From NCBI GenBank assembly GCA_002436765.1, contig DJNI01000062.1:786-15259 (forward strand): a stretch of 14,474 nt of DNA, written 5' to 3'. Shown piece by piece: positions 7,178-14,141 of this stretch. The notes under the pieces were generated by a model. It was not told the DNA's origin. It did not search any database and saw only the letters and a program-made list of their open reading frames with translations. The stretch comes from Clostridiales bacterium UBA6468. GTDB lineage: Bacteria; Bacillota; Clostridia; Oscillospirales; Oscillospiraceae. Both the position numbers and the translations under genes were made by a program. Position 1 is the stretch's first letter; each line of letters opens with the position of its first letter.

Positions 7178-7280
7178 GAAAATATTTTTCAATTCGCATG
7201 ATGCACAAAAATTATTTTTTCTAATTGTGCAATTTTAAACGAAATTTTTCCATTTTTTCCTTGCGTTCCGTGAAAAATTC
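7178..7280. promoter_or_regulatory. Candidate RpiR operator cluster
   Basis: Three related AT-rich palindromes are seen: GAAAATATTTTTC (7178-7190), GAAATTTTTC (7241-7250) and TGAAAAATTC (7271-7280). RpiR-family regulators commonly bind GAAA/TTTC inverted repeats. The first overlaps the proposed nan -10, and the third sits in the spacer of the rpiR promoter. A further palindrome, AATTG-TG-CAATT (7223-7234), lies between them. Binding is inferred. Confidence 0.45.
7179..7208 (-). promoter_or_regulatory. Candidate promoter of the nan operon
   Basis: On the minus strand TTGTGC (7203-7208), an 18-bp spacer and TATTTT (7179-7184) make a moderate sigma-A promoter. An alternative is TTGAAA, 17 bp, TAAGCT slightly downstream. 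Either leaves a leader of roughly 70-90 nt before the GTG at 7082. Confidence 0.4.
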
Positions 7281-7289
7281 CCTTATAAT
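7261..7289 (+). promoter_or_regulatory. Promoter of rpiR
   Basis: TTGCGT (7261-7266), a 17-bp spacer and a perfect TATAAT (7284-7289). The spacer contains a candidate RpiR half-palindrome, which would allow autoregulation. Confidence 0.75.
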
Positions 7290-7346
7290 AGGGACGTACG
7301 CTCTTCCGGCGGAAAGAGACTGTGACAAAACGGTGGTGACTACCTC

Positions 7347-8207
7347 TTGGGTGAAAAAAATTTTTGTGATCTCATTCTGGGAAAGTACGATAAGCTGACC
7401 AAGCAGACCAAAAGCGTAGCAGACTATGTCCTGGCACATCAACGGGAGACGCAGTACATGTCCATTACGACCCTGGCGGAAAACTGCGGCGTTGCCGACG
7501 CAACGGTTTATCGGTTTTGCCGGTGTCTGGGATTTTCGGGCTATAACGACTTCAAGCTGGCGCTTGTCAAGGGCAACCGGGGCGCTCCGCGGGATATGCC
7601 TCTGGGGCTGGACGGAGATATTACCTCCGACGACAGCATTCAGGACATGTGCAAAAAACTCTACTCCGTAAATGTATCCGCCCTGGCAGATACCCTTACC
7701 CGGCTGGATCCCGCGTCTATCAGCGAGGCCGTGTCGATCCTGCGGCAAGCCAGATTTGTCTATTCTCTCGGCTTTGGCGGCAGCATGGTCATCGCAAAGG
7801 AGGCCGTGTCCCGCTTCGCAACGGTCACAAACAATTTTCAGCAGATATCGGATACCCATATGCAGGCCATGGCCGTGAGCCTGGCAGGGCCGCAGGATGT
7901 GATCCTGCTGTTCTCGTTTTCCGGTGCTACCCGTGATATTTTCGATGTGCTGCAAACCGCGAAAAAGCGTGGCGTGAAGATTATCCTGGTCACCCATTTT
8001 CCAAAATCTCCCGCCGCTGCCTATGCCGACACAATCATCGCCTGCGGTGTAGAGGAAGGCCCCATGAACGGCGGCTCCATTGCCGCGAAAATTGGCCTTC
8101 TGTTTATCATTGACATTCTGTTCAACGAGTATTGCCGGGAGGATCCTGTGGCGACGGCACAAAACCTGGACGCCACGACACATGCCGTGTCCACAAAGCT
8201 GATGTAA
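7347..8207 (+). CDS. RpiR/MurR-family transcriptional regulator (HTH-SIS)
   Basis: This 286-residue regulator is divergent from the nan operon and probably controls it. The N-terminal helix-turn-helix covers about residues 1-75: the stretch from TTLAENCGVADATVYRFCR to LGFSGYNDFK (41-70) is the family signature. The SIS sugar-phosphate binding domain runs from about 125 to 255, with LGFGGS (141-146), FSFSGATRD (189-197) and LVTHFP (214-219). The start is TTG, chosen because GGTGGTGA lies seven to eight bases upstream and the protein has the right N-terminus; no in-frame ATG fits. The likely effector is ManNAc-6-P or GlcNAc-6-P, by analogy with RpiR-type NanR proteins. Confidence 0.92.
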   Translation: MGEKNFCDLILGKYDKLTKQTKSVADYVLAHQRETQYMSITTLAENCGVADATVYRFCRCLGFSGYNDFKLALVKGNRGAPRDMPLGLDGDITSDDSIQDMCKKLYSVNVSALADTLTRLDPASISEAVSILRQARFVYSLGFGGSMVIAKEAVSRFATVTNNFQQISDTHMQAMAVSLAGPQDVILLFSFSGATRDIFDVLQTAKKRGVKIILVTHFPKSPAAAYADTIIACGVEEGPMNGGSIAAKIGLLFIIDILFNEYCREDPVATAQNLDATTHAVSTKLM

Positions 8208-8235
8208 CGGTCCTTTTCGATTGGAGGAAAATGCT

Positions 8236-8886
8236 ATGAGAAAACATATTGTGTGCTTCGGCGATTCCAACACCCACGGCTACTGCGCCGACCCTGCCGA
8301 CTGCGCCGATGGCGGCAACCGTTTCAACGAGGACGAGCGTTGGACGTGTCTGCTGCAAAAGAAGCTGGGCGACGGCTACCTTGTACTGGAGGAAGGTCTT
8401 TCCGGCCGAACCTCCGTTTTCACGGATCCCCTGCACGAGGGTGTCTGCGGTCTGGACAGCATTTTTTCCTGCCTGATGAGCCATGAGCCTGTGGATCTTC
8501 TTATCGTTATGCTGGGCACCAACGACACGAAAAGCCGTTTTGGCGCCAATGCTGCCTGCATTGCAATTGGCATGACGCGGCTTCTGGAAAAAGCCAAATC
8601 CATTGCCGCCTGGCGGACGCAGCCCAATATTTTGGTGATTTCTCCGCCCCACATTGGTGAAGGGCTGTACCGTTGCGCCGACGGCGTTCCCATGGGACCC
8701 GGCTGTCCGGAAAAATCTGCCGCCCTGGCTCCATACCTTCGCCAGGCTGCCGAGGCCGCGAGCTGCGCATTCCTGGATGCGGAGGGACTGGCTGAATTCA
8801 ACCAAATCGACTGCATGCACCTGACGGCGAAAGGCCACCGCCAGTTGGCAGAAGCGCTCGCAGAGCTTGTGCCGCAGGTCGTGTAA
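8236..8886 (+). CDS. SGNH/GDSL hydrolase, arylesterase-like
   Basis: This 216-residue serine esterase has no signal peptide and is therefore cytoplasmic. It has block I FGDSNTHG with nucleophile S11, block II GLSGRT (54-59), block III GTND (95-98), and block V DCMH with D192 and H195. The stretch VMLGTNDTKSRF closely resembles the arylesterase/acyltransferase group typified by Mycobacterium smegmatis MsAcT. The ATG at 8236 follows GGAGG by eight bases; an upstream in-frame TTG at 8221 is ignored because it overlaps that site. It lies 28 bp after rpiR and is probably co-transcribed. Given the nan genes, an intracellular O-acetyl sialate esterase is an attractive guess, but the fold alone does not show the substrate. 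Confidence 0.88.
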   Translation: MRKHIVCFGDSNTHGYCADPADCADGGNRFNEDERWTCLLQKKLGDGYLVLEEGLSGRTSVFTDPLHEGVCGLDSIFSCLMSHEPVDLLIVMLGTNDTKSRFGANAACIAIGMTRLLEKAKSIAAWRTQPNILVISPPHIGEGLYRCADGVPMGPGCPEKSAALAPYLRQAAEAASCAFLDAEGLAEFNQIDCMHLTAKGHRQLAEALAELVPQVV

Positions 8887-8898
8887 TGTTTTCCCACA

Positions 8899-9069
8899 TT
8901 TAAGGGGTCTCTGATGAAATCGGCAAGAGCCGGCGGCAGAAGATTCTGGCTCAGCCGAAAGTTCTGGAAGCGGAGAAATACTGTATGTATTTCCCGCTTT
9001 CAGAACTGCACGGATGGGGCAAAAGATTCGCCGTCCAGCCGGAGACGGTTGATTCAGAGGTTCCTTAAA
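8899..9069 (+). repeat. Structured terminal-inverted-repeat element, copy B
   Basis: A 171-bp unit is bounded by inverted ends: TTTAAGGGGTCTCTGA at the left and, read on the minus strand, TTTAAGGAACCTCTGA at the right. Inside, AGTTCTGGAAGCGG to CCGCTTTCAGAACT (8960-9007) forms a long imperfect hairpin. The left half is co-linear with the copy at 14393: the AAGCGG arm lies at the same 69-nt offset from the terminus. The unit starts 12 bp after the esterase stop and encodes no supported protein. It resembles a MITE or large REP-type element. Confidence 0.7.
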
Positions 9070-9113
9070 GCAGCACCGCGCAATTGCGGCTGCGGCCGGG
9101 ATCGGATTTTTTT
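9070..9113 (+). terminator. Possible weak terminator of the rpiR-esterase unit
   Basis: A short stem, GCAG-CA-CCGC with GCGG-CTGC (9070-9093, loop GCAATT), is followed after 13 bases by seven Ts (9107-9113). The gap between stem and T-run makes this a weak call. Confidence 0.3.
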
Positions 9114-9129
9114 CCACTCCTCAGTACCA

Positions 9130-9198
9130 AAAACGGGAAATAGTGCGCATCCGCAAGCCGGCTTATGCCGGCAACGGCTGCGCACTATTTCCCGTTTT
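9130..9198. terminator. Long perfect hairpin, probable bidirectional terminator
   Basis: AAAACGGGAAATAGTGCGCA (9130-9149) and its exact reverse complement (9179-9198) form a 20-bp stem. The 29-nt loop folds again through CCG/CGG and GCCGGC-TTAT-GCCGGC. AAAA on one side and TTTT on the other give short U-tracts in both directions, which fits a shared terminator for the convergent esterase and galE genes. Confidence 0.65.
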
Positions 9199-9203
9199 CA
9201 AGC

Positions 9204-9294
9204 CAAGGAACCTCTGAATAAAACGCCTTCGGCTGTGAGCGGACGGAAAAGATCCACTCACAGCTCTCGTCGATTTAATCAGAGCTTCCCTAAA
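9204..9294 (-). repeat. Structured terminal-inverted-repeat element, copy C
   Basis: A 91-bp unit ends in CAAGGAACCTCTGAATAAA at the left and, on the minus strand, TTTAGGGAAGCTCTGATT at the right. The second 18-mer is identical to the terminus at 14393-14410. The centre is a 12-bp stem, GCTGTGAGCGGA (9232-9243) with TCCACTCACAGC (9253-9264), containing one G-T pair. It ends 3 bp from the galE stop codon, so it may also serve as the galE terminator. Confidence 0.75.
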
Positions 9295-9297
9295 GTT

Positions 9298-10314
9298 TTA
9301 TTCCCCGTACCCCATGGGGTTCTTGGACTGCCAGTTCCAGGAATCGCGGCACATGTCTTCCAGATTCTTTTCCGCCTTCCAGCCCAGAACGCGCGCGCTT
9401 TTGGCGGGGTCTGCGTAGCAGGTGGGCAGGTCGCCGGGGCGGCGGCCGACGATCTGGTACGGGACCTTCACGCCGTTGGCCTTCTCAAAGGCGTGAACCA
9501 TGTCCAGCACGCTGTAGCCGATACCGGTGCCCAGATTGAACACCTCGCAGCCCTGGCCGGAAACGACGTACTTCACCGCCGCCACATGACCCTTGGCCAG
9601 ATCCACCACATGGATATAGTCCCGGACGCCGGTGCCGTCGGGGGTGGGATAGTCGTTGCCGTAGATGCTGAGCTTCTCCCGGCGGCCGATGGCCACCTGG
9701 GTGATGTAGGGCATCAGGTTGTTGGGAATGCCCCGGGGATCTTCGCCGATCATGCCGCTTTCATGGGCGCCGATGGGGTTGAAGTAGCGCAGCAGCACGA
9801 CGCTCCACGCCTTGTCGGCGTAAGCCATGCCGGAGAGGATCTGCTCGGTCATGTACTTCGTCCAGCCGTAGGGATTGGTGCAGTTGCCGGTGCGGCTGGT
9901 CTCCCGCAGGGGCATCTCGTTGTCGCCGGAGTAGACGGTGGCGGAGGATGAGAAAATGATCTTCTTGCAGCCCACGTCCGTCATGACCTTGGTCAGCACC
10001 AGGGTGGTATTGAGGTTATTGTCGTAGTAACGCCAGGGCTGGGCGACGGATTCTCCCACAGCCTTCAATCCCGCAAAGTGGATGACGGCTGAAATCTCGT
10101 TTTCCGCGAAGATCTTCCGCAGAAGCGCCTCGTCCCGGACGTCTCCTTTGTAGAATTTGACCTTCCTGCCGGTAATGGCCTCCACCCGCTCCAGGCTCTT
10201 GGGGTTGGCGTTGCACAGGTTGTCAATAACCGTCACATCGTATCCGCTGTTGAGAAGCTCAACGCAGGTATGGGAGCCGATGTATCCGGCGCCGCCGGTA
10301 ACCAGAATGTTCAT
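9298..10314 (-). CDS. galE: UDP-glucose 4-epimerase
   Basis: This 338-residue short-chain dehydrogenase-type enzyme interconverts UDP-galactose and UDP-glucose, and possibly the N-acetyl forms. It has the NAD-binding GGAGYIGSH (7-15), DNLCNANP (31-38), GDVRD (58-62), HFAGLKAVGES (79-89), SSSATVYG-like FSSSATVYS (121-129), the catalytic YxxxK (Y149, K153) and GVRDYIHVVDLAKGH. The length equals E. coli GalE. The ATG at 10314 has AAAGGAGG eight bases upstream and begins the usual MNILVTGGAG; upstream in-frame codons are ignored. It has its own promoter, 122 bp after the kinase gene. Next to a NahK-type kinase it fits the LnpD role of the lacto-N-biose pathway. Confidence 0.96.
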   Translation of the reverse strand: MNILVTGGAGYIGSHTCVELLNSGYDVTVIDNLCNANPKSLERVEAITGRKVKFYKGDVRDEALLRKIFAENEISAVIHFAGLKAVGESVAQPWRYYDNNLNTTLVLTKVMTDVGCKKIIFSSSATVYSGDNEMPLRETSRTGNCTNPYGWTKYMTEQILSGMAYADKAWSVVLLRYFNPIGAHESGMIGEDPRGIPNNLMPYITQVAIGRREKLSIYGNDYPTPDGTGVRDYIHVVDLAKGHVAAVKYVVSGQGCEVFNLGTGIGYSVLDMVHAFEKANGVKVPYQIVGRRPGDLPTCYADPAKSARVLGWKAEKNLEDMCRDSWNWQSKNPMGYGE

Positions 10315-10373
10315 TGCGGTATCCTCCTTTATACTGCGCAAAAGCGCATTATCTGCATCTGTTTTCAAGAAAC

Positions 10374-10401
10374 ATTATAGCGCTCCTGTAGGAAATTGCA
10401 A
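10374..10401 (-). promoter_or_regulatory. Promoter of galE
   Basis: On the minus strand TTGCAA (10396-10401), a 16-bp spacer and a perfect TATAAT (10374-10379). The short leader contains a TGCGC-TTTT-GCGCA hairpin (10335-10348) just before the ribosome binding site. Confidence 0.75.
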
Positions 10402-10436
10402 TCCAAAAAAGCGGCCTTTTTTAGCGCGGTTTCCCG

Positions 10437-11561
10437 TCATTTCGCATACTTTGCAACCACCGCCGCCATGGCGTCGAACTGCTCCTCCATGTCCTTCACC
10501 AGCTTCAGCTGGGTGCGGGCACGATCCAGGTTCTGCTTTGGGTGGCTGACGCGGAAGTAATGGTCGCCGTCCAAGTAATCCGTCAGGAAGCGGATGCCGC
10601 ATTCCAGCGTCATCAGCCGTGCGCCCCAGGGCAGATATTCCAGCTCCCCGGGCGTCAGGCTGCCCCGCGCCCCCTCCAGGAAGCTCCGGGTGAACACCTC
10701 GTACAGAGAAATGTCAAAATTGACTTTTGTCAAGTCCTGCTCGTCTTCCTGGCAGTGGTTCGCGCCGAAGCGGATGGCGTCGCCGAAATCATTGATAGAC
10801 AGCCCCGGCATGGTGGTGTCCAGATCAATGACGCAGATGCCCTCACGGGTGTCCCGGTCGATCAGGACGTTATTCAGCTTCGTGTCGTTGTGGGTGACGC
10901 GGAGGGGGAGCTTTCCCTCCCGCAGCGCTCGCAGGGCAACGCCGCAGTCCGCTTGCCGCCGCAAAACGAATTGGATTTCCGCGGGGATCTCTTTCGCCCG
11001 GTTCAGCCTGTCGGCTTCCAGGGCGGCGAGGAACCGGTCGAAACGGTCTTCGGTGTCGTGGAAATGGGGGATCGTCTCATGGAGCGTCTGGGCGGGGTAA
11101 TCCTGAAGCATATACTGGAACCGCCCGAACGCCCGTCCGGACGCTTCAAACAGCTCCGGCGTGGCCTGCTGGTAGCAGTCGGCGTTTTCGATATAGGGCA
11201 TCAGCCGCCACAACCTGCCATCGGCATCCATCACAAAATCCGCGCCGTCTCTGGTCTTTACCAGGCTCAGGGTCTCCCGGGAAGGATCGCCGCCCTCGGC
11301 AAGGATTTCCCTGCGCAGATAGGACGTAATGCCCGCAAAATTCTCCATCACTTCCTCCGGATGGGGAAACGCAGCCTGGGACAGTCCCTGCATGACAAAT
11401 CGGGCAGTGCCCCCCTCCGGGGTGCGGCACGATACGCAGAAGGTGTCGTTGATATGCCCTTTTCCATGGCGGGCAATGTCCATGATCGTACCCGGCAGCT
11501 CGTAGGCCGCCAGAATCTGTGAAATAGCGGAATCCCCTTCGGGTGCATAAATTGTGCTCAT
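10437..11561 (-). CDS. nahK: N-acetylhexosamine 1-kinase-like phosphotransferase (NahK/LnpB type)
   Basis: This 374-residue protein belongs to the aminoglycoside phosphotransferase fold and is predicted to phosphorylate GlcNAc or GalNAc at C1 with ATP. It has the nucleotide-loop region GKGHINDTF (33-41), the stretch ETIPHFHDTEDRFDRF (162-177), the catalytic RVTHNDTKLNN (221-231, D226), the metal-binding IDLDT (245-249) and MPGLSINDFGDAIRFGA (251-267). These closely resemble, from memory, bifidobacterial NahK across the whole length, including the C-terminal MTLECGIRFLTDYL. The start follows a GGAGG about ten bases upstream. It lies 29 bp after lysR on the same strand and upstream of galE. No GNB/LNB phosphorylase or GalT is present nearby, so exact specificity is open. 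Confidence 0.85.
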   Translation of the reverse strand: MSTIYAPEGDSAISQILAAYELPGTIMDIARHGKGHINDTFCVSCRTPEGGTARFVMQGLSQAAFPHPEEVMENFAGITSYLRREILAEGGDPSRETLSLVKTRDGADFVMDADGRLWRLMPYIENADCYQQATPELFEASGRAFGRFQYMLQDYPAQTLHETIPHFHDTEDRFDRFLAALEADRLNRAKEIPAEIQFVLRRQADCGVALRALREGKLPLRVTHNDTKLNNVLIDRDTREGICVIDLDTTMPGLSINDFGDAIRFGANHCQEDEQDLTKVNFDISLYEVFTRSFLEGARGSLTPGELEYLPWGARLMTLECGIRFLTDYLDGDHYFRVSHPKQNLDRARTQLKLVKDMEEQFDAMAAVVAKYAK

Positions 11562-11590
11562 TTTTCAGTATCCTCCATTTAATCGCGCTG

Positions 11591-12469
11591 TTATTTCCCG
11601 CTCTGTTCATTCACCCAGGTCACCGCCGTTTGAGCAAAGGCCTCGACCACGGGCAGGGGCTTTCCCTCGGGGATGGCCAGGGCGATGGTCCGGCTTGCCC
11701 GGGGCTTCAGCGGGCGAACCGCCAGATTCTGTGTCCGCCCCTGAATGAGCAGCTGGGGAACAATGGAAATGCCCAGCCCCTGCTCTACCATGGCGAGAAT
11801 CGCGTAGTCGTCCTTGGTGGTAAATTTGATGTTCGGGCGCACGCCGGCATTGTCCAGCGCCCGGTGAATGTCATGGGCTGAGCTTTGCAGCAGGCTGATA
11901 AAGGGGTCTTCCCCCAGCTCCTGAATGGGAATTTCCTCCAGCTGCGCCAGCCGGTGATTTTTCGGCATGATGGCAACCAACGGGTCCTGGGTCAGGGGGA
12001 TGGTACGCATCCCCTCCGGGGCGGGCAGGGTCACAAAACCCAAATCCACTTCCCCTTCCCGAAGCCACTGCTCCATGTCGTGGTAATCGCCGTTGAACAT
12101 TTTCAGCTCGGCCTTGGGGTGGGCGCTCTGGAACGTCCGGATCATCCCCGGCAGCCAATGGACCGCCACACTGGTGAATGCCCCCAGCCGGACGGTCCCG
12201 GCATCGGCGCTGCGGATATCCCCCACCAGCTCTGCCAGCTCCCGATCCTTCTGTAAAATCTCCTGCATTTTCGGCAGCACCATCGCCCCCGCCTCCGTCA
12301 GCCGGACGCCGCTTCGGTTCCGGCGCAGAAGGACGAAGCCGTATTCCTCTTCCAGCGCGCTCAGGACATGGCTGATGCGGGACTGGGTCGAGCCCATGGC
12401 TTCCGCCGCCTTGGTCAAGCTGCCAAGCTCCACCGTCCGCACAAATGCTTCATATTTTTTCAGGCTCAT
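11591..12469 (-). CDS. LysR-family transcriptional regulator
   Basis: This 292-residue regulator has an N-terminal winged helix-turn-helix at about residues 1-65 (SLTKAAEAMGSTQSRISHVLSALEEEYGFVLLRR, 17-50) and a periplasmic-binding-protein-like effector domain from about 88, beginning GTVRLGAFTS. The ATG at 12469 is preferred over upstream ATGs at 12505/12502 because homology starts at MSLKKYEAF, an AAGAAGGG precedes it, and the promoter -10 lies only about 10 bp above the upstream ATG. It is divergent from putP, the usual layout for a LysR protein and its target, but is also only 29 bp from nahK. Which unit it controls is not shown. Confidence 0.92.
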   Translation of the reverse strand: MSLKKYEAFVRTVELGSLTKAAEAMGSTQSRISHVLSALEEEYGFVLLRRNRSGVRLTEAGAMVLPKMQEILQKDRELAELVGDIRSADAGTVRLGAFTSVAVHWLPGMIRTFQSAHPKAELKMFNGDYHDMEQWLREGEVDLGFVTLPAPEGMRTIPLTQDPLVAIMPKNHRLAQLEEIPIQELGEDPFISLLQSSAHDIHRALDNAGVRPNIKFTTKDDYAILAMVEQGLGISIVPQLLIQGRTQNLAVRPLKPRASRTIALAIPEGKPLPVVEAFAQTAVTWVNEQSGK

Positions 12470-12514
12470 GCCGCTTTTCCCTTCTTCATGCGGAAATTTC
12501 ATCATATCTTGTGT

Positions 12515-12543
12515 ATAATAGCACTTCTTTCCCCATTTGGCAA
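12515..12543 (-). promoter_or_regulatory. Promoter of lysR
   Basis: On the minus strand TTGCCA (12538-12543), a 17-bp spacer and TATTAT (12515-12520). It faces away from the putP promoter, with a TTGTACAA palindrome (12551-12558) between the two that could be part of a LysR site. Confidence 0.6.
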
Positions 12544-12577
12544 TGTTTTTTTGTACAACTCAGGAAGAAAGTTTTCG

Positions 12578-12606
12578 TTGCAAAATTCCGGAAACCCTAG
12601 TATAAT
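12578..12606 (+). promoter_or_regulatory. Promoter of putP
   Basis: TTGCAA (12578-12583), a 17-bp spacer and a perfect TATAAT (12601-12606). The leader before the GTG start contains an inverted repeat, GCATG (12624-12628) and CATGC (12646-12650). Confidence 0.75.
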
Positions 12607-12670
12607 AATTCCATCACTAATAAGCATGGATACATGATTTTATTTCATGCATCAAGAGAGAGGGATTTCT

Positions 12671-14122
12671 GTGAATTATGTTGAGCTTTCCGTATTCATA
12701 GCCTATTTTGTATTCATGGTAGGAATCGGCCTGTATTTCTTCCGCAAGTCCAAGGGCGCCGGTGAAAAGGATTACTTCCTCGGCGGCCGCAACATGGGTG
12801 CGTGGGTATCCGCCCTGTCCGCCGGCGCCTCCGACATGAGCGCCTGGGTGCTCATGGGGCTTCCCGCTTCCATCTACCTCAGCGGCATGGGACAGACCTG
12901 GATTGCCATCGGCCTCGGCATCGGCTACGCTCTGAGCTGGATCTTCATGGCGCCCCGGCTGCGCCGGTTCTCCATTGCGGCTAACGACTCCATCACCATC
13001 CCCCAGTACCTGACCAACCGGTTTTTGAGCAAGAACAAGTCCCTGCAGATCCTCAGCGCCATCATTTTCCTGGTGGCCTACACCATCTACGCCGCCTCCT
13101 CCATCAAGGCCTGCGGCACCCTGTTCAACACGGTCATGGACATCGACCCCACCGTCGCCATGTACATCGCCGCCTTCATTATCGTGGCCTACACCTTCCT
13201 GGGCGGCTTCAGCGCAGTGTGCTGGACGGATTTCTTCCAGGGCATGATCATGCTGGCAGCACTTCTGATCGCCCCCCTGTTCGCTCTGGCGCTGGCCAAG
13301 GCGGGGGACGGCGCCGTGACCGGCGCGACCCTGCCCGAGGGCTTTTTCAACTTCTTCACCACCCCCCAGGACATCATCTCCGGTCTGGGCTGGGGTCTTG
13401 GCTACTTCGGTATGCCCCACATCATCATCCGGTTCATGTCCCTGAAATCCGAAAAGGAGCTGCGCAAGTCCAGCGTCATCGGCATTTCCTGGACGACCAT
13501 CATCCTGATCATGTCCGCCCTGACCGCCGTGGCCGGCCGTCTGTACCTGGGCGAAATTGAGGATTCCTCCACCGTGTTCATCACCATGGTTCGCAGGATC
13601 TTCCCTGCCCTGGTGTCCGGCCTGCTGCTGTCCGCGATCCTGTCCGCCGCCATGTCCACCGCCGACTCCCAGCTTCTGGCGGCATCCTCCGCCTTTGCCA
13701 GCGATGTCTATAAGCCCGTCATCCGCAAAAAAGCTTCCGACTCCGAAATGCTCTGGGCGGGACGCATCGTGGTCATCGTCATCGCCCTTGTCGCACTGAT
13801 GATCGCCTCCGACCCCAACTCCGACTCCATCATGGGGCTGGTGGAAAACGCATGGGGCGTTTTCGGCGCGGCCTTCGGCCCTGTCATTCTGCTGAGTCTG
13901 TTCTGGAAGCGGCTCACCTTCGGCGGAACGGTGGCAGGCATCGCCGCCGGCGCCGCAGTGGATATCCTCTGGCTGATGTTCCTGTCCTCCACCGGCATTT
14001 ACGAGATCGTCCCCGGCTTCGCCGCCGGTCTGCTGGCCGCCGTGGTGGTTTCCCTTCTCTCGAAAGGCCCCGGCAAGGATGTGGAAGATCTCTTCGACCG
14101 CGCCGTTGACCTCAAATCGTAA
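12671..14122 (+). CDS. putP: Sodium/proline symporter (SSS family, GTG start)
   Basis: This 483-residue membrane carrier takes up proline with Na+. It matches E. coli PutP along its length: LGGR (37-40), SALSAGASDMSAWVLMGLP (47-65) with the Na+-site residue D55 at the same number as in E. coli, QYLTNRF (112-118), FLGGFSAVCWTDFFQ (176-190), WGLGYFGMPHIIIRFM (241-256) and MSTADSQLL (328-336), with S329/T330 corresponding to the Na2-site serine and threonine. GTG at 12671 is chosen because AGAGAGGG lies six bases upstream and the numbering then agrees with PutP; an in-frame ATG at 12647 lacks a ribosome binding site. It ends with a hairpin terminator. Other SSS substrates are possible but less likely. 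Confidence 0.93.
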   Translation: MNYVELSVFIAYFVFMVGIGLYFFRKSKGAGEKDYFLGGRNMGAWVSALSAGASDMSAWVLMGLPASIYLSGMGQTWIAIGLGIGYALSWIFMAPRLRRFSIAANDSITIPQYLTNRFLSKNKSLQILSAIIFLVAYTIYAASSIKACGTLFNTVMDIDPTVAMYIAAFIIVAYTFLGGFSAVCWTDFFQGMIMLAALLIAPLFALALAKAGDGAVTGATLPEGFFNFFTTPQDIISGLGWGLGYFGMPHIIIRFMSLKSEKELRKSSVIGISWTTIILIMSALTAVAGRLYLGEIEDSSTVFITMVRRIFPALVSGLLLSAILSAAMSTADSQLLAASSAFASDVYKPVIRKKASDSEMLWAGRIVVIVIALVALMIASDPNSDSIMGLVENAWGVFGAAFGPVILLSLFWKRLTFGGTVAGIAAGAAVDILWLMFLSSTGIYEIVPGFAAGLLAAVVVSLLSKGPGKDVEDLFDRAVDLKS

Positions 14123-14141
14123 GAAACGCCCTGATTCAACA

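Noticed and set aside
7300..7320. Hairpin CTCTTCC/GGAAAGAG in the rpiR leader
   Set aside because: The stem is short and bulged; too weak to call a regulatory element.
8899..9294. CRISPR array or tRNA/rRNA gene
   Set aside because: The repeats are inverted, unequal and not regularly spaced, and no tRNA-like cloverleaf or rRNA sequence was recognised anywhere in the window.
8914..9951. Plus-strand open frame across the intergenic repeats into galE
   Set aside because: It crosses repeat elements and a 20-bp hairpin and is antisense to galE; no protein family features.
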